From positions 1-43,584 of the forward strand of contig NZAS01000079.1 in the NCBI GenBank assembly GCA_002686195.1: 43,584 nt of DNA. The letters run 5' to 3'. The position numbers and the translations under genes are program-made. Positions 8,201 to 15,855 of the stretch are shown here, in pieces (the first letter of the stretch is position 1; each line of letters starts with the position of its first letter). The notes beneath the pieces are model-generated. The model was not told the DNA's origin and ran no database searches. It saw only the letters and a list, made by a program, of their open reading frames with translations. This DNA comes from Candidatus Pacearchaeota archaeon (GTDB taxonomy: Archaea > Nanoarchaeota > Nanoarchaeia > Pacearchaeales > GW2011-AR1).

Positions 8201-8642
8201 TGAACTTCTCATCATAATGTGTATCTAGGATTATTCCTCTGATTCCATCAACAGAGCTTGATTCATGGTCTCTGCACAGAGGCAGTCCAATCCAGCTGTT
8301 TGCCGCCTTCTTTAGTTCCGATTCTGGAAATATATCTTTGTTATTATTTCTATGTGGCTGAATGTTTCCATTCCACTTCCAGTTTTCATCAAAAAAGCCC
8401 CAAGCGTTTTCTCCGCCTGAGACTTTTTTAAGGCCGCCTTTTTCGTCAAGCAATGCTGACTCTGCCGCCTTTAGGAAGACTATTGAAAAATAAAGAAAGT
8501 CATCAGACTTTGGTGCTATATTTTTTATGCTATTTGCTAGTTTTGTAAAACGTCGAATTAATTTTGGATTTGCAAGTATCTCTTGTTGATCATGAGTATC
8601 AACAATGTTATTTTCCGGAGAAAAGCATACTTTCTTGAACAT
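5277..8642 (-). CDS. Prohead maturation protease fused to a long acidic scaffold-like region (1121 aa)
   Basis: Residues 115-240 read as a phage head maturation (S78/U35-type) protease. They contain a conserved IGLPLCRDHE with His126, then ARKVETGLVRYGSMGTAVE with the likely nucleophile Ser177, then KPIEYSLVVQPAEPGA, matching the family's 'EvSlV..PA.p.A' segment. A Cys/His cluster (C187, C190, C201, H203) sits directly after the serine and looks like a small zinc finger. Residues 477-604 hold two 64-67-residue repeats beginning AYMQGG. Residues about 695-780 are Pro/Glu/Gly-rich (PPLDEEGG units). The remainder is acidic and helical, with coiled-coil potential, as in scaffolding proteins. The usual protease is near 200 residues, so this is a fusion, reminiscent of lambda C/Nu3. 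It would cleave scaffold and capsid precursor inside the prohead. The protease call is fairly firm by motif; the scaffold role is inferred. Confidence 0.68.
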   Translation of the reverse strand: MFKKVCFSPENNIVDTHDQQEILANPKLIRRFTKLANSIKNIAPKSDDFLYFSIVFLKAAESALLDEKGGLKKVSGGENAWGFFDENWKWNGNIQPHRNNNKDIFPESELKKAANSWIGLPLCRDHESSSVDGIRGIILDTHYDEKFKQIVGLCALDKVNYPELARKVETGLVRYGSMGTAVETSICSECGNRATTQDEYCNHIMNKTAHGEVNVGLKPIEYSLVVQPAEPGAILLKCIASLQEYSNEFINYGVDNVDRMLGGLNLKQAEHLEGIMKTACGEGGCSVDERRNIVRGFLKNNGLFKAAGGFTDNSERDRNIAETLSAVSEATNVLGDPSVTDDVKSVINSLINKLNVTTKPGVGPAPRTEFTTGENVEGSRLPGDVPELSGSTRMGLAGGGQTEQREGFPPEDDLFPSPSGGEVLTELATDNTNRNIKLANNGNDSDYVDDFSINSIVEDIMNESRLRKRAELRRRVAYMQGGSDGAEPNTYKGETFDFNKDKQMQQDKGMGGDNGMFPGDKESKEKLSRAKLEERRLQRLAYMQGGADGVEPNTYKNEDYKNVRDNQDKHMLQTGNMGGTSGMFPGDSQAKENLHRASYANRGLRKQAYSGPALSTRFSVRRNSNGSVDHNRSLFEVFSGSKRVIAATAGDIFGPELRNNWNWLKSKEYGKEVCDQIRSFGLNNVSNLLKSAQEAPDALPPLPPLDAPAGAEAGPPAGAEGGLPELPPLDEEGGLPPLDEEGAEGEEGAEEEPGEAIDNRLAEIEQLLDEVRDLVAQLQDDRLADVDVNVFTGKDKGGPGEEVGAEEGGLEALSNHIITNLKRAYRKLDDSADELSMVAETYDNMSKLSHSQRREFVKLAGSALRDADQITGETKALVGLAKTAQSGGETNEVVDYVEDDAADDAAFDESEANDQGVANEADDDAVDSLVTEAMNLRRGRRNSILKQAEDRILKDRANSRAAMLRNAERSVAQSASNRKTEKQSATVKTASAEPVSTRARATNAVKESLNTQIATKKADEEREGYRVKLRRAYDVGLEMQRKGLLSTTKTALDNQVDEIMSFDNNAFEAFKRSIGNARTVRNTKIASDLGGLNIGVESDSGSQPVSNTTLMSAGALASMWE
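6822..7214 (-). repeat. Two tandem ~195-bp in-frame repeats in the protease/scaffold gene
   Basis: Minus-strand copies at 7214-7023 and 7022-6822 encode 64 and 67 residues. Both begin AYMQGG and share EPNTYK, then a basic Gln-rich stretch, then GMFPGD, and end in a charged helix. A vestigial third start (AYSG) follows. The shared residues are concentrated at the AYMQGG, EPNTYK and GMFPGD blocks, which suggests functional sites such as cleavage or docking points. Confidence 0.85.
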
Positions 8643-8743
8643 AGCAAACCCTTATGAATAATAAACAGAATAATTCAAACATTATATAAATATTAGTTTT
8701 TATATTTTTTGTGTAATTTTTTTTTGAATTACATAGTTTTTTG
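8643..8743. other. AT-rich intergenic spacer
   Basis: About 100 bases of almost pure A/T lie between the 59-residue gene and the protease/scaffold gene. A weak hairpin (tgtaatt / aattaca around an A-run) lies at about 8712-8733. On the minus strand, TATAAT occurs at 8686-8681, about 40 bases before the protease ATG, but no -35 match is seen at 16-18 bases. I regard a promoter here as possible, not shown. Confidence 0.3.
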
Positions 8744-8923
8744 TTATTTATTTTCTTTTTTATTAGCAGAATGATGATCTTTCAAAGCCTTGATTCTTCT
8801 ATCATCTTCATCTTCTGAGTCTAAATAAATAGTATTTTCTTCTTGAATATCAATATCATCTGATTCTTCTTTTGAATTTTTAACTATGATTTTCTTCGTT
8901 TTATCACCAAATTTTATAAACAT
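8744..8923 (-). CDS. Small charged hypothetical protein (59 aa)
   Basis: A short open frame starts at ATG 8923-8921, three bases beyond the stop of the upstream 756-residue gene, with GGAG six bases before it, and ends TAA at 8746-8744. The 59 residues begin MFIKFGDKTKKIIVKN, turn strongly acidic (EESDDIDIQEEN, DSEDEDD) and end basic (KDHHSANKKENK). The spacing, ribosome binding site and codon use match its neighbours, and without it this would be the only long gap in the window. The function is unknown. Its small, charged, two-ended nature could suit an adaptor or a nucleic-acid/protein mimic, but nothing specific can be said. Confidence 0.65.
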   Translation of the reverse strand: MFIKFGDKTKKIIVKNSKEESDDIDIQEENTIYLDSEDEDDRRIKALKDHHSANKKENK

Positions 8924-8926
8924 TAA

Positions 8927-11197
8927 TTACTCCGATAAAATTAATATACCCAAAATGTCTGAATTTATATACTCTTTAGCTCTAGATAGAGCCATCTTTA
9001 AGTCGTCAATTACATTTTCTGAGTTTTGAGTTTTTTGCGTACATTGATTTATAAAATCATCGGTATCCAATATGTTTATTAAATCAAAAACTTCTTTAAC
9101 TGCTTCGGAAGAAGCCTTTGAGGAGTCTGCTATAATGTTGATTATTTCAGATGTTGTAGAAATATCTTTTATATCATTTAATATTTTAATTCCATTTTTA
9201 ATATTTATCAACATTCTTTTTGTAATTCTAGAATTTCTTTTTACAGACTGATTGTATTTTCCTTTGCTATTTGAAATAACATCTTTATTTCCTTGAACCT
9301 TTTCATATGCAGCAAGATTTTTATTAAAGTTTTCAATCAAAGTATCACACATATCTTTTGATCTATCGAAGTATCTTAAGGCATGCTTTGCCTTGCTCTT
9401 TATATCATCTGGAACAGGAATGCCTGCGGACTTGACTAAGGAGTCGCTATATAGCTCAATATTGTTTTCAGAATATTTTTCTTTTAATGCTTTAAATATA
9501 TCTTTTGAACCGTAATCTTCTGGCACTCGAACAAGATCGCTTGATATGGATGTTTTTAATCCTTTTTTGATTTCAATCTCTTTTTCAAGAAAATTTTCTA
9601 AAATTATTCTATCATTATTTTTTCTTGATACAAAAACTATGCGCTTTTTTGAGTCCAATGCAGTTTCACATATCTTCTCCAAAGCTTTGTCCCTCTCTTT
9701 GTTATCAATATCTGAATACCTCATAGATTCATTTGGAATCACAGAATAAGTTGAATTAATTTTTTCATAAAATCCTTTAGAAACAATATCAGACAAGTCT
9801 ACTTCTATAAAACTATTCTTATCTGCAGAAAAAACTTCATTGTGTAATCCTATAAAAATTCTTTTATCATCATCAGGTGCCGCATGTTTGTATAGTTTTA
9901 TTTTAAAATTATTATTTAAAAATAAATTATCAATATCAAAAGCAACTATTTTATTTTCACTTTCATAATTTAATGAAGCATTTTTAATTATTTGTGTAAC
10001 AGAATGTTGATTTTCATTATTATTTATAACATAAATTTTATTATTTAATATATTATAAAATCCAGATTTTAATACACTAGATCTTTTAAATATATATTTA
10101 TCAACTCCTGAATTTTTAATTGTGTTTGCTATTTTCAATAAATCATCATCAAAGTCTGCCCCTTGTTCTATATAAATAGAGTTTGACTCTTTGATTCCTA
10201 ATACATCAGATAGTCCGCCTGATATTTCCAAAACATATTTAACACCATGGCACCCGAAAACCTCTAAGGATCCAGGCTGAATATTTTTAGAAATCTTTTT
10301 GATTTTAAAATTTTCATTTATAAATATAATATCAATAGGATAGCTGACGCTTCCCATGTGATAAAAAACATCAGTAGGCCTATTATATGGAAATAACAAA
10401 CCAGATTCTTTGTCAAGACGAGAATAAGTCTGAAGTCCATCTACCTTTTCTCTAAATGATTTTGCTATATCACATCTAAAAACAACAGAAGCATCAACAT
10501 TATCTTCTTTATTATAACATCTAACTATAGCCGTTTTGTTTGAATCATTTTTTGAAACTAAATATTTTCCAACTTTATTTATATGTTTGTCTATAATTTT
10601 AAACCCTATTTTTTCTATATTAGAAGAAAAATCAGATGAATTTTTTAAAATTATCAACCCATTGCTTATGGGTCTTAAATGATTATAAATGTTATTTAAA
10701 ATAATCTCCAAAGAATCTCCGGCCGTTTGTGAGCTTGCTATGCAAAATCCATCAAATTTTCTTCTAAATGTATGAAACATTGGATCTCCATACTCTTGAT
10801 GAAATTTGTGTATATTTACTTTATTTGAAGCATCTTTTGACAAATTAATTAAATTATGTCCTTCTTTTAATATTATTGATGCAGATTTATCTGTTTGCTT
10901 TCCAACGCTTAAGATCGTAGATTCTTTTTTTATTAAATTTAAAAATCTTTTAGACATACTTTCTAAAGCAAAATATTCTTCTGAATCTATCTGATCCTGA
11001 AAAAGATCATCTACTGGAAACATCATTCCTTCCGAATATCCAGGCGGATCCTCCATAGTAAGCTCTTCTAATTCTTCTGAATCAGACGTTGTGCTTTTTC
11101 CCTCTCCAACAAAAGTGTCATAGTGGTTGGAGTCCATAGCTATGTCGTCTTCCATTAGATTTAAATCTGAATATGGTGGCCAAGATAATTTTTTCAC
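8927..11197 (-). CDS. DUF192-domain-containing phage protein (756 aa)
   Basis: Start is GTG 11197-11195 with GGAG five bases upstream. Residues about 235-345 match DUF192 (PF02643) in order: a DGLQTYSRL..SGLLFPY segment (family: rGLM.R..L....GMLF.F), VFYHMGSVSYPIDIIFIN (family: .fWMknT.ipLDi.FiD), IKKISKNIQPGS, then KYVLEISGGLSDVLGI (family: yvLEl.aG....lgi). The family's 'WMKNT' reads 'HMGSV' here, so the loop has changed. DUF192 proteins are small beta-barrels (about 110-150 residues) of unclear role, found alone or exported in bacteria, and also in phages. Here the domain is buried between an acidic N-terminus (residues 30-75), a mixed domain at 130-230, and a ~410-residue C-terminal region rich in Asn, Lys and Ile that I do not recognise. 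It lies in the head gene block, so a virion or assembly role is likely. Confidence 0.62.
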   Translation of the reverse strand: MKKLSWPPYSDLNLMEDDIAMDSNHYDTFVGEGKSTTSDSEELEELTMEDPPGYSEGMMFPVDDLFQDQIDSEEYFALESMSKRFLNLIKKESTILSVGKQTDKSASIILKEGHNLINLSKDASNKVNIHKFHQEYGDPMFHTFRRKFDGFCIASSQTAGDSLEIILNNIYNHLRPISNGLIILKNSSDFSSNIEKIGFKIIDKHINKVGKYLVSKNDSNKTAIVRCYNKEDNVDASVVFRCDIAKSFREKVDGLQTYSRLDKESGLLFPYNRPTDVFYHMGSVSYPIDIIFINENFKIKKISKNIQPGSLEVFGCHGVKYVLEISGGLSDVLGIKESNSIYIEQGADFDDDLLKIANTIKNSGVDKYIFKRSSVLKSGFYNILNNKIYVINNNENQHSVTQIIKNASLNYESENKIVAFDIDNLFLNNNFKIKLYKHAAPDDDKRIFIGLHNEVFSADKNSFIEVDLSDIVSKGFYEKINSTYSVIPNESMRYSDIDNKERDKALEKICETALDSKKRIVFVSRKNNDRIILENFLEKEIEIKKGLKTSISSDLVRVPEDYGSKDIFKALKEKYSENNIELYSDSLVKSAGIPVPDDIKSKAKHALRYFDRSKDMCDTLIENFNKNLAAYEKVQGNKDVISNSKGKYNQSVKRNSRITKRMLINIKNGIKILNDIKDISTTSEIINIIADSSKASSEAVKEVFDLINILDTDDFINQCTQKTQNSENVIDDLKMALSRAKEYINSDILGILILSE

Positions 11198-11241
11198 TTT
11201 AACTCCAAATAATCATATCTTATATTAAAAATAGCAGAATA

Positions 11242-11541
11242 TCAAAGCCTTATCATAAGCTCGCTTAAAACTACATTTATAAAATGTGGATCCTTTCCAT
11301 TTAATATATTTTTAATCAAACTAAGACTAACGCCTATTGCCGCACCACCTGGGGCACGCTTATTTGCAATCTCCATTACATTAAAATCCCGTAGTTTGTT
11401 TGAGACATTTTGATAAGACCTAGGGCGAGCCTCCACAGACATTCTGGATATCATAATTTTTATTACATTATGTAACTGTTCAGCTACATATATGGCATTC
11501 TGCTCAAGCAGTTGTGCATTTTTATCTAGATTCTTTGACAT
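11242..11541 (-). CDS. Hypothetical small helical protein (99 aa)
   Basis: This is a 99-residue, largely helical protein without cysteines. The N-terminal half (residues 5-35) looks like a long amphipathic helix. The middle is Arg/Asn-rich, then a hydrophobic-glycine stretch APGGAAIGVSLSLI occurs at about 64-77. The start ATG has AGAGGAAC before it and lies inside the end of the upstream 187-residue gene (20-base overlap), so the pair is translationally coupled. I do not recognise a family. Its location between portal-proximal small genes and the DUF192 gene suggests a head or neck accessory factor. Confidence 0.5.
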   Translation of the reverse strand: MSKNLDKNAQLLEQNAIYVAEQLHNVIKIMISRMSVEARPRSYQNVSNKLRDFNVMEIANKRAPGGAAIGVSLSLIKNILNGKDPHFINVVLSELMIRL

Positions 11542-12085
11542 GTTCCTCTGCTTTCAAGGCGCTACCCTGATAAGCCTCTCTTTTGGAATCGGCTAAACTA
11601 TTTCCAAGATTAACATACATTTTTAATAATTCATTAAATTGTTTAGTTAATTTAATCAAAACCTCTTCTTGGTTTGTAATATCTGATTCCACAATCTTTA
11701 CAAGCAGGTCTCTAAATAATAAGGAATAATCTAATGATTTTTGGACTGCTATTTTTTTTATCAAAAAGTCTGCAAAATTTGCCAAAGCCATATCTTCTTG
11801 CTTGTCCATATCATCGGCCAAGTCAACAAGCAGACCTGTAAGTTCCTCATAGTCCATTTTTTCGGTATTCTTTGCTTTTGGCCTTTCTGGCAATACAGGT
11901 TCATCTTCTTTTTCGCTGTGTGTAGGAGGCCACACCGGATCTGCAGGAGAGGTAAACCCTCTGCCTACTCCAGCGCTGGTGTCTCCGGAAAGCCCTTCTT
12001 CGCCAACATGAGTGCTCGGCATATCTTTGGGATCAATCTTTGGCATCACTTCTGGTGCTTTATTTGTATAAGATATCTTCTTCAC
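11522..12085 (-). CDS. Hypothetical protein carrying the recurring helical motif (187 aa)
   Basis: The start is GTG 12085-12083. The first 75 residues are low-complexity, Pro/Gly/Ser-rich and probably disordered (a run of PADPVWPPTHSEKEDEPVLP). Residues 80-180 are helical. Residues 89-112 carry LADDMDKQEDMALANFADFL, a version of the helical motif seen in other morphogenesis proteins here. The C-terminal end overlaps the 99-residue gene by 20 bases. It is encoded two genes after the portal. A short disordered arm plus a helical docking motif is the visible architecture; the function is unknown. Confidence 0.5.
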   Translation of the reverse strand: MKKISYTNKAPEVMPKIDPKDMPSTHVGEEGLSGDTSAGVGRGFTSPADPVWPPTHSEKEDEPVLPERPKAKNTEKMDYEELTGLLVDLADDMDKQEDMALANFADFLIKKIAVQKSLDYSLLFRDLLVKIVESDITNQEEVLIKLTKQFNELLKMYVNLGNSLADSKREAYQGSALKAEEHVKESR

Positions 12086-12095
12086 TTTTTACTCT

Positions 12096-12347
12096 TTATT
12101 TTCTTTTTACTTTTCCAAAACTAGGAGACATAACCATATCAGATAATGATTTGCCCTTTCTTTTTTTTGGCTTAAATTTGTTTCCCTTTGAATCTTTTAT
12201 CTTTCCGCCACCGATAACCAAATCTGCCGGAGTAAACGAAACCTTTTCCTTAGTATGAGGAGAAATAGTTTCATACTTAGGAGTTGTCTCTGTTCCTCCG
12301 AAAATTCTTTTTAAGTCATCCAATAACTCTTTAGATATATCTTCCAT
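12096..12347 (-). CDS. Small basic hypothetical protein (83 aa)
   Basis: This 83-residue protein has an acidic helical start (MEDISKELLDDLKRIFGG) and a strongly basic end (about residues 49-83, including KFKPKKRKGK and a terminal KVKRK). It begins six bases after the portal stop, so it is surely in the same transcript. The basic tail could bind nucleic acid or an acidic scaffold. There is no recognised family. Confidence 0.5.
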   Translation of the reverse strand: MEDISKELLDDLKRIFGGTETTPKYETISPHTKEKVSFTPADLVIGGGKIKDSKGNKFKPKKRKGKSLSDMVMSPSFGKVKRK

Positions 12348-12353
12348 TTAATA

Positions 12354-14078
12354 TTAGCCACCCTCAGGCGGTCCTCCCGGCGGTGGCCCCGGTGGTGGCG
12401 GTCCTCCCGGCGGCGGTGCGCCAAGGCCTTCCATTCCGCCTCCTCCTAGAGGTGGAACCCCAGGGAGTCCTTCGGCTCCCGGAACCCCTCCAAGGCCCTC
12501 TGGTGGCTCAGAAATAGCCTTGCCTGGATCAAGTCCTAATAGCTCAGATAGCTTCATAGCTCCCAAGGCTTGTTGCTCTTTGGCAAAGATCTGTTCATCA
12601 ATCATTTCTTCTCTAATTCTACGACGCTCATCTTCATATCCAAGACCAAGACTGCGATGCAATGTTTGTAGAGAAATTTGCTTATTTCCAACAAATTGAG
12701 ATACTGACGTAATGAAGTCTGCCATATCATATAGATTCATATGATTAAAATCAATTGATGGAACCAGCAATCTTTTCTCTCCATCTTTGTATTCAAAAAA
12801 ATCTTGAATTTCGCATATTGGGGCAAAGATTTTTCTTTCGAGCCATTTTTTCATCATGTTTCTAAAAATATCATATCTTTGCCTAAGCACTTCCAGGCCA
12901 ACGGACGAACTTGCGTAGGTTGCCGACTCTTGATCCATCAATGCCTTTGGAGTCATAAGGCCTGCATATAAATTATTTGTTATGAGATCGATATCTGTAC
13001 CTATCTCTAAAACGCCTCCAGAAAAACCATTTCTCTCAATCTTGACTCCATTGTGAGTTACGATCTTAAAGTCTTTATCATATTGCGCTTCTTCTAGAAG
13101 ATCTTTAAAGGCTTCTATATCTGCTTGAGTAGGCCTATAATCGCCTTCTCCTCCCAAGGTAACCAAGGTGAGTGGATTTACCATGCCATCTGCTTGAGCA
13201 AACTTACTCTCTCTAAGCTTGTCGTAAAGCATTAAATCTTTATAAATAGAAACAATAACAGAGGTTCCTCTTACATCATAAGGTGAGCTTAAAAGCTTTA
13301 AATGAGCTATATTGAAAGCATCCAAAGGAATATTTTGACCTTTTCTAACATATTCTGTGATATGTTTTGGAATATATTTCCTTAAAGATAAGTCAGCAGG
13401 AGATGTTGAGTTGATGATTCTTTGAAGATTCGCATCTGGTCTAAGAGAAATTAATGTATGATTTCCTATAACAGACTTTTTAACATGTACATAATCTGGA
13501 TTTAATATTGTTATCCTATTCCAAGTTCCCAGGCTTTCATCTAACTCTGCATAGGGAAATGCTTCTCCCATCTTCCAGAATTCTAACGCAGCGCCATAAA
13601 CGACAGAATACAAATCAATCTTCTCTGCCATCTCCATAAAAAATTGTTGTACTTTTTTGTTTTTACAAGTTATGTTAATTTTGCTAATAGGATATGAAGC
13701 ATGAAGATTGATAGCATTTCTTACTATAGGGTGTGTATCGTAAAAGACGCGATTCCACGCGTTCATGGTTACGCGATCTCTGGGTAAGTTTAAGTTAGCT
13801 AGTTGGAATAGAGGAGAATAAATCTCGGGAGACATTCTGTCTGTTGAAGAAGAAGTGGTAGGGCTCGACATAGGCGAAGCTATAGACGCGTTCTTTATTA
13901 ATGTTAAACTATCTCTTCTGAAATTAGGGCTATGAGCAATTGAGCCGTAAATTCCAACTTCATTATCTTTATCCATCTGCTTGTTTGCAGCATCTGTTAT
14001 TTGGGCTCTTCTCACTTCTGAAATAGAGTTTGCTGCCTTTTTTGAAATTTTATTTTTCGGCCTATCAGTTCTTCTCAT
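12354..14078 (-). CDS. Portal protein (574 aa)
   Basis: The portal forms the dodecameric ring at one capsid vertex through which TerL pumps DNA. Features of the myophage-type portal family visible here are: WNRVFYDTHPIVRNAINLHA near residue 107, the wing segment ALEFWKMGEAFPYAELDE, ITILNPDYVHVKK, DVRGTSVIVSIYKDLMLYDKL near 265-285, then the crown/clip region with a GLMTPKALMDQES turn and a long helix ending RRRIREEMIDEQ. Length is typical (500-600). The last ~50 residues are an extreme Pro/Gly tail (PPPGGPPPPGPPPGG), GC-rich in DNA and probably disordered; I do not know this from well-studied portals. The start follows GGAGAG, two bases after the TerL stop. The terminase neighbour and the sequence together make this a firm call. 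Confidence 0.9.
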   Translation of the reverse strand: MRRTDRPKNKISKKAANSISEVRRAQITDAANKQMDKDNEVGIYGSIAHSPNFRRDSLTLIKNASIASPMSSPTTSSSTDRMSPEIYSPLFQLANLNLPRDRVTMNAWNRVFYDTHPIVRNAINLHASYPISKINITCKNKKVQQFFMEMAEKIDLYSVVYGAALEFWKMGEAFPYAELDESLGTWNRITILNPDYVHVKKSVIGNHTLISLRPDANLQRIINSTSPADLSLRKYIPKHITEYVRKGQNIPLDAFNIAHLKLLSSPYDVRGTSVIVSIYKDLMLYDKLRESKFAQADGMVNPLTLVTLGGEGDYRPTQADIEAFKDLLEEAQYDKDFKIVTHNGVKIERNGFSGGVLEIGTDIDLITNNLYAGLMTPKALMDQESATYASSSVGLEVLRQRYDIFRNMMKKWLERKIFAPICEIQDFFEYKDGEKRLLVPSIDFNHMNLYDMADFITSVSQFVGNKQISLQTLHRSLGLGYEDERRRIREEMIDEQIFAKEQQALGAMKLSELLGLDPGKAISEPPEGLGGVPGAEGLPGVPPLGGGGMEGLGAPPPGGPPPPGPPPGGPPEGG

Positions 14079-14080
14079 TT

Positions 14081-15853
14081 TTATACTCTCCTTTTAACAT
14101 TTGCCAATGTAGATCTTAAATAATTCGACTGTCTCTCTAAACCAGGTTTAATAGTAAAACCTTTTGTTATATCAAATTTATATGCAATATATGCATACAT
14201 AAGCGCCATAAGCCCATCATTTGGTGTCGATCCTTTTACAAATGTCTTTATAGGCTGTCCTCCTGAAATTCTAACTTTAGATTCCATAGATGTGCAATGA
14301 TCTATTAACCACTCTACGTGTTCATAACTTTTCCATGGAAATCTTATCTTTCCTTTTCTAAACAAGTCAAATAACTCATCAATTAAAAGATCTTTATTAT
14401 AAGAAATGATAAATTCATCTTCTCTATATTTTATAGGCTTTATCAGGCTGCCACTTCCTTGAGCGCCTAAGAATCTTTCTCTATAAATACTTTGTAAATC
14501 ATGTACAACATCTTGACCAAAAAACCAATCTGATACACCTCTATGCACGCCAAACCTTCTATACATTTCTTTTATAGTTTCTTTTTTAAAATTAAAATTA
14601 TTTTTTCGTAATTTATGCGCATGTTCAATCAAGAGCGTTCCATCTGGAGTTGCAGATAAAACAACTACGCAAGAATAAGATTGTCCTCCACGAGAATTCG
14701 GATCATCGTCTTTGCCTCCCCAATCTACTCCTAAATAAACAGTCTTATCCTTAGGCTTGATTTTCTTTGAAAAGCTTCTATCTGGATCTCTGCATAAATT
14801 ATATATCTCAGCCTTTGTCAAAGGAGATCCTGCCCCAGAATAAAACTCTCCAACTACTTCGTTTTGCCAAATTCTTTCTGTTTGAGCCGGATTATTTTCT
14901 GGCATTAATTTTTCAATATTCTCTTTTGTAAAATAAGGGATATATAATTGATTTACATGAAAGCCGACAAATTCGCTTTCCTCCAGGCCTCTTGCGCCTA
15001 CCCATTTGCCTCTTTCTGTTGCCTCAACTTTTTTTTGCTTTGTGCCGCACAGGGGACATTGTATTGTGTTTTCGTATAGCCATATAGATTTCCACCGATC
15101 ATCATTGGGAAGGTAAAATGGATATGTTTCATTACAATTAATGCAACCTAAATGATAATATCTTTGATCTGACATATCCCAAATGGTCGAAAAATAACTA
15201 CCCTTTTGTTTCGGGGTTCCAAAATAAACCTGTACTCCTTGACCTACAGGGCCATATTTTGCAGCTGTTAAAATTTTTGTTGCATTTCCAATAGCGTGAC
15301 CAAACATATCTTGCACTTCATCGAAAAATACAATATCAGCCGTCATACCACGGATTCTATCGCCATCTGAGCCAAGGCTGTCGATCCAAAGGGTGCCAGC
15401 ATTAAACTGCTTCATAGTCAAATTATCTACAGAGTTTGAGCTAATAAGTTTATTGCTATTGATAAAATCATTTTTTGCTGTCCTAATAAGGGTTTCGAGT
15501 TTATCTTGCGAAAACTTCTTAACCTGTCCTAAGGCTGGGAACAAATGAACAACTCTAATGTTTGGACTATTAAATAATCCACTATTTGTAAAAAATAAAT
15601 CAAGAGCGCCAGCCATTACCGTGGCTCCAACCTGACGACCCTTTTTTATAACTACTGGCTTGCCATCTTTTCTGGTTGCCTGCAACGCAATATATCTATA
15701 TATATCAGCCATAAACCTCCAGCCATTGTCCAAAACCTTAAACTCTGCTCCGTCTAGAGTTAGATTGTTTTGTACGAAATGGGCTGGGTCAAAATCTAAA
15801 AAACTTGTTTTAAGTTGTTTAAAAAGATTTTCTTGACTTTGTTTCTTTGGCAT
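14081..15853 (-). CDS. terL: Terminase large subunit (packaging ATPase and nuclease, 590 aa)
   Basis: This DNA-packaging motor shows a variant Walker A (KGRQVGAT, residues 71-78), Walker B with catalytic Glu (DIVFFDE, 173-179), coupling motif YFGTP (210-214) and an RNase-H-like nuclease starting at GVDWGG (375-380) with acidic residues following. A second acidic site probably lies near 'SDWFFGQD'. Inserted between ATPase and nuclease are four cysteines (C237, C240, C266, C269), a zinc-ribbon arrangement like that found in the GpA-type terminase group. The C-terminal segment ending in GSTPNDGLMALMYAYIAYK is the usual 'D..DA...Al' region. It is followed two bases later by the portal gene. No small terminase is adjacent; a candidate lies at 21248-21934. 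Confidence 0.93.
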   Translation of the reverse strand: MPKKQSQENLFKQLKTSFLDFDPAHFVQNNLTLDGAEFKVLDNGWRFMADIYRYIALQATRKDGKPVVIKKGRQVGATVMAGALDLFFTNSGLFNSPNIRVVHLFPALGQVKKFSQDKLETLIRTAKNDFINSNKLISSNSVDNLTMKQFNAGTLWIDSLGSDGDRIRGMTADIVFFDEVQDMFGHAIGNATKILTAAKYGPVGQGVQVYFGTPKQKGSYFSTIWDMSDQRYYHLGCINCNETYPFYLPNDDRWKSIWLYENTIQCPLCGTKQKKVEATERGKWVGARGLEESEFVGFHVNQLYIPYFTKENIEKLMPENNPAQTERIWQNEVVGEFYSGAGSPLTKAEIYNLCRDPDRSFSKKIKPKDKTVYLGVDWGGKDDDPNSRGGQSYSCVVVLSATPDGTLLIEHAHKLRKNNFNFKKETIKEMYRRFGVHRGVSDWFFGQDVVHDLQSIYRERFLGAQGSGSLIKPIKYREDEFIISYNKDLLIDELFDLFRKGKIRFPWKSYEHVEWLIDHCTSMESKVRISGGQPIKTFVKGSTPNDGLMALMYAYIAYKFDITKGFTIKPGLERQSNYLRSTLANVKRRV

Positions 15854-15855
15854 TG

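Noticed and set aside
8681..8692. Late-promoter-like tataaata on the plus strand
   Set aside because: No plus-strand gene follows, and the sequence is in an AT-only stretch where it occurs easily by chance.
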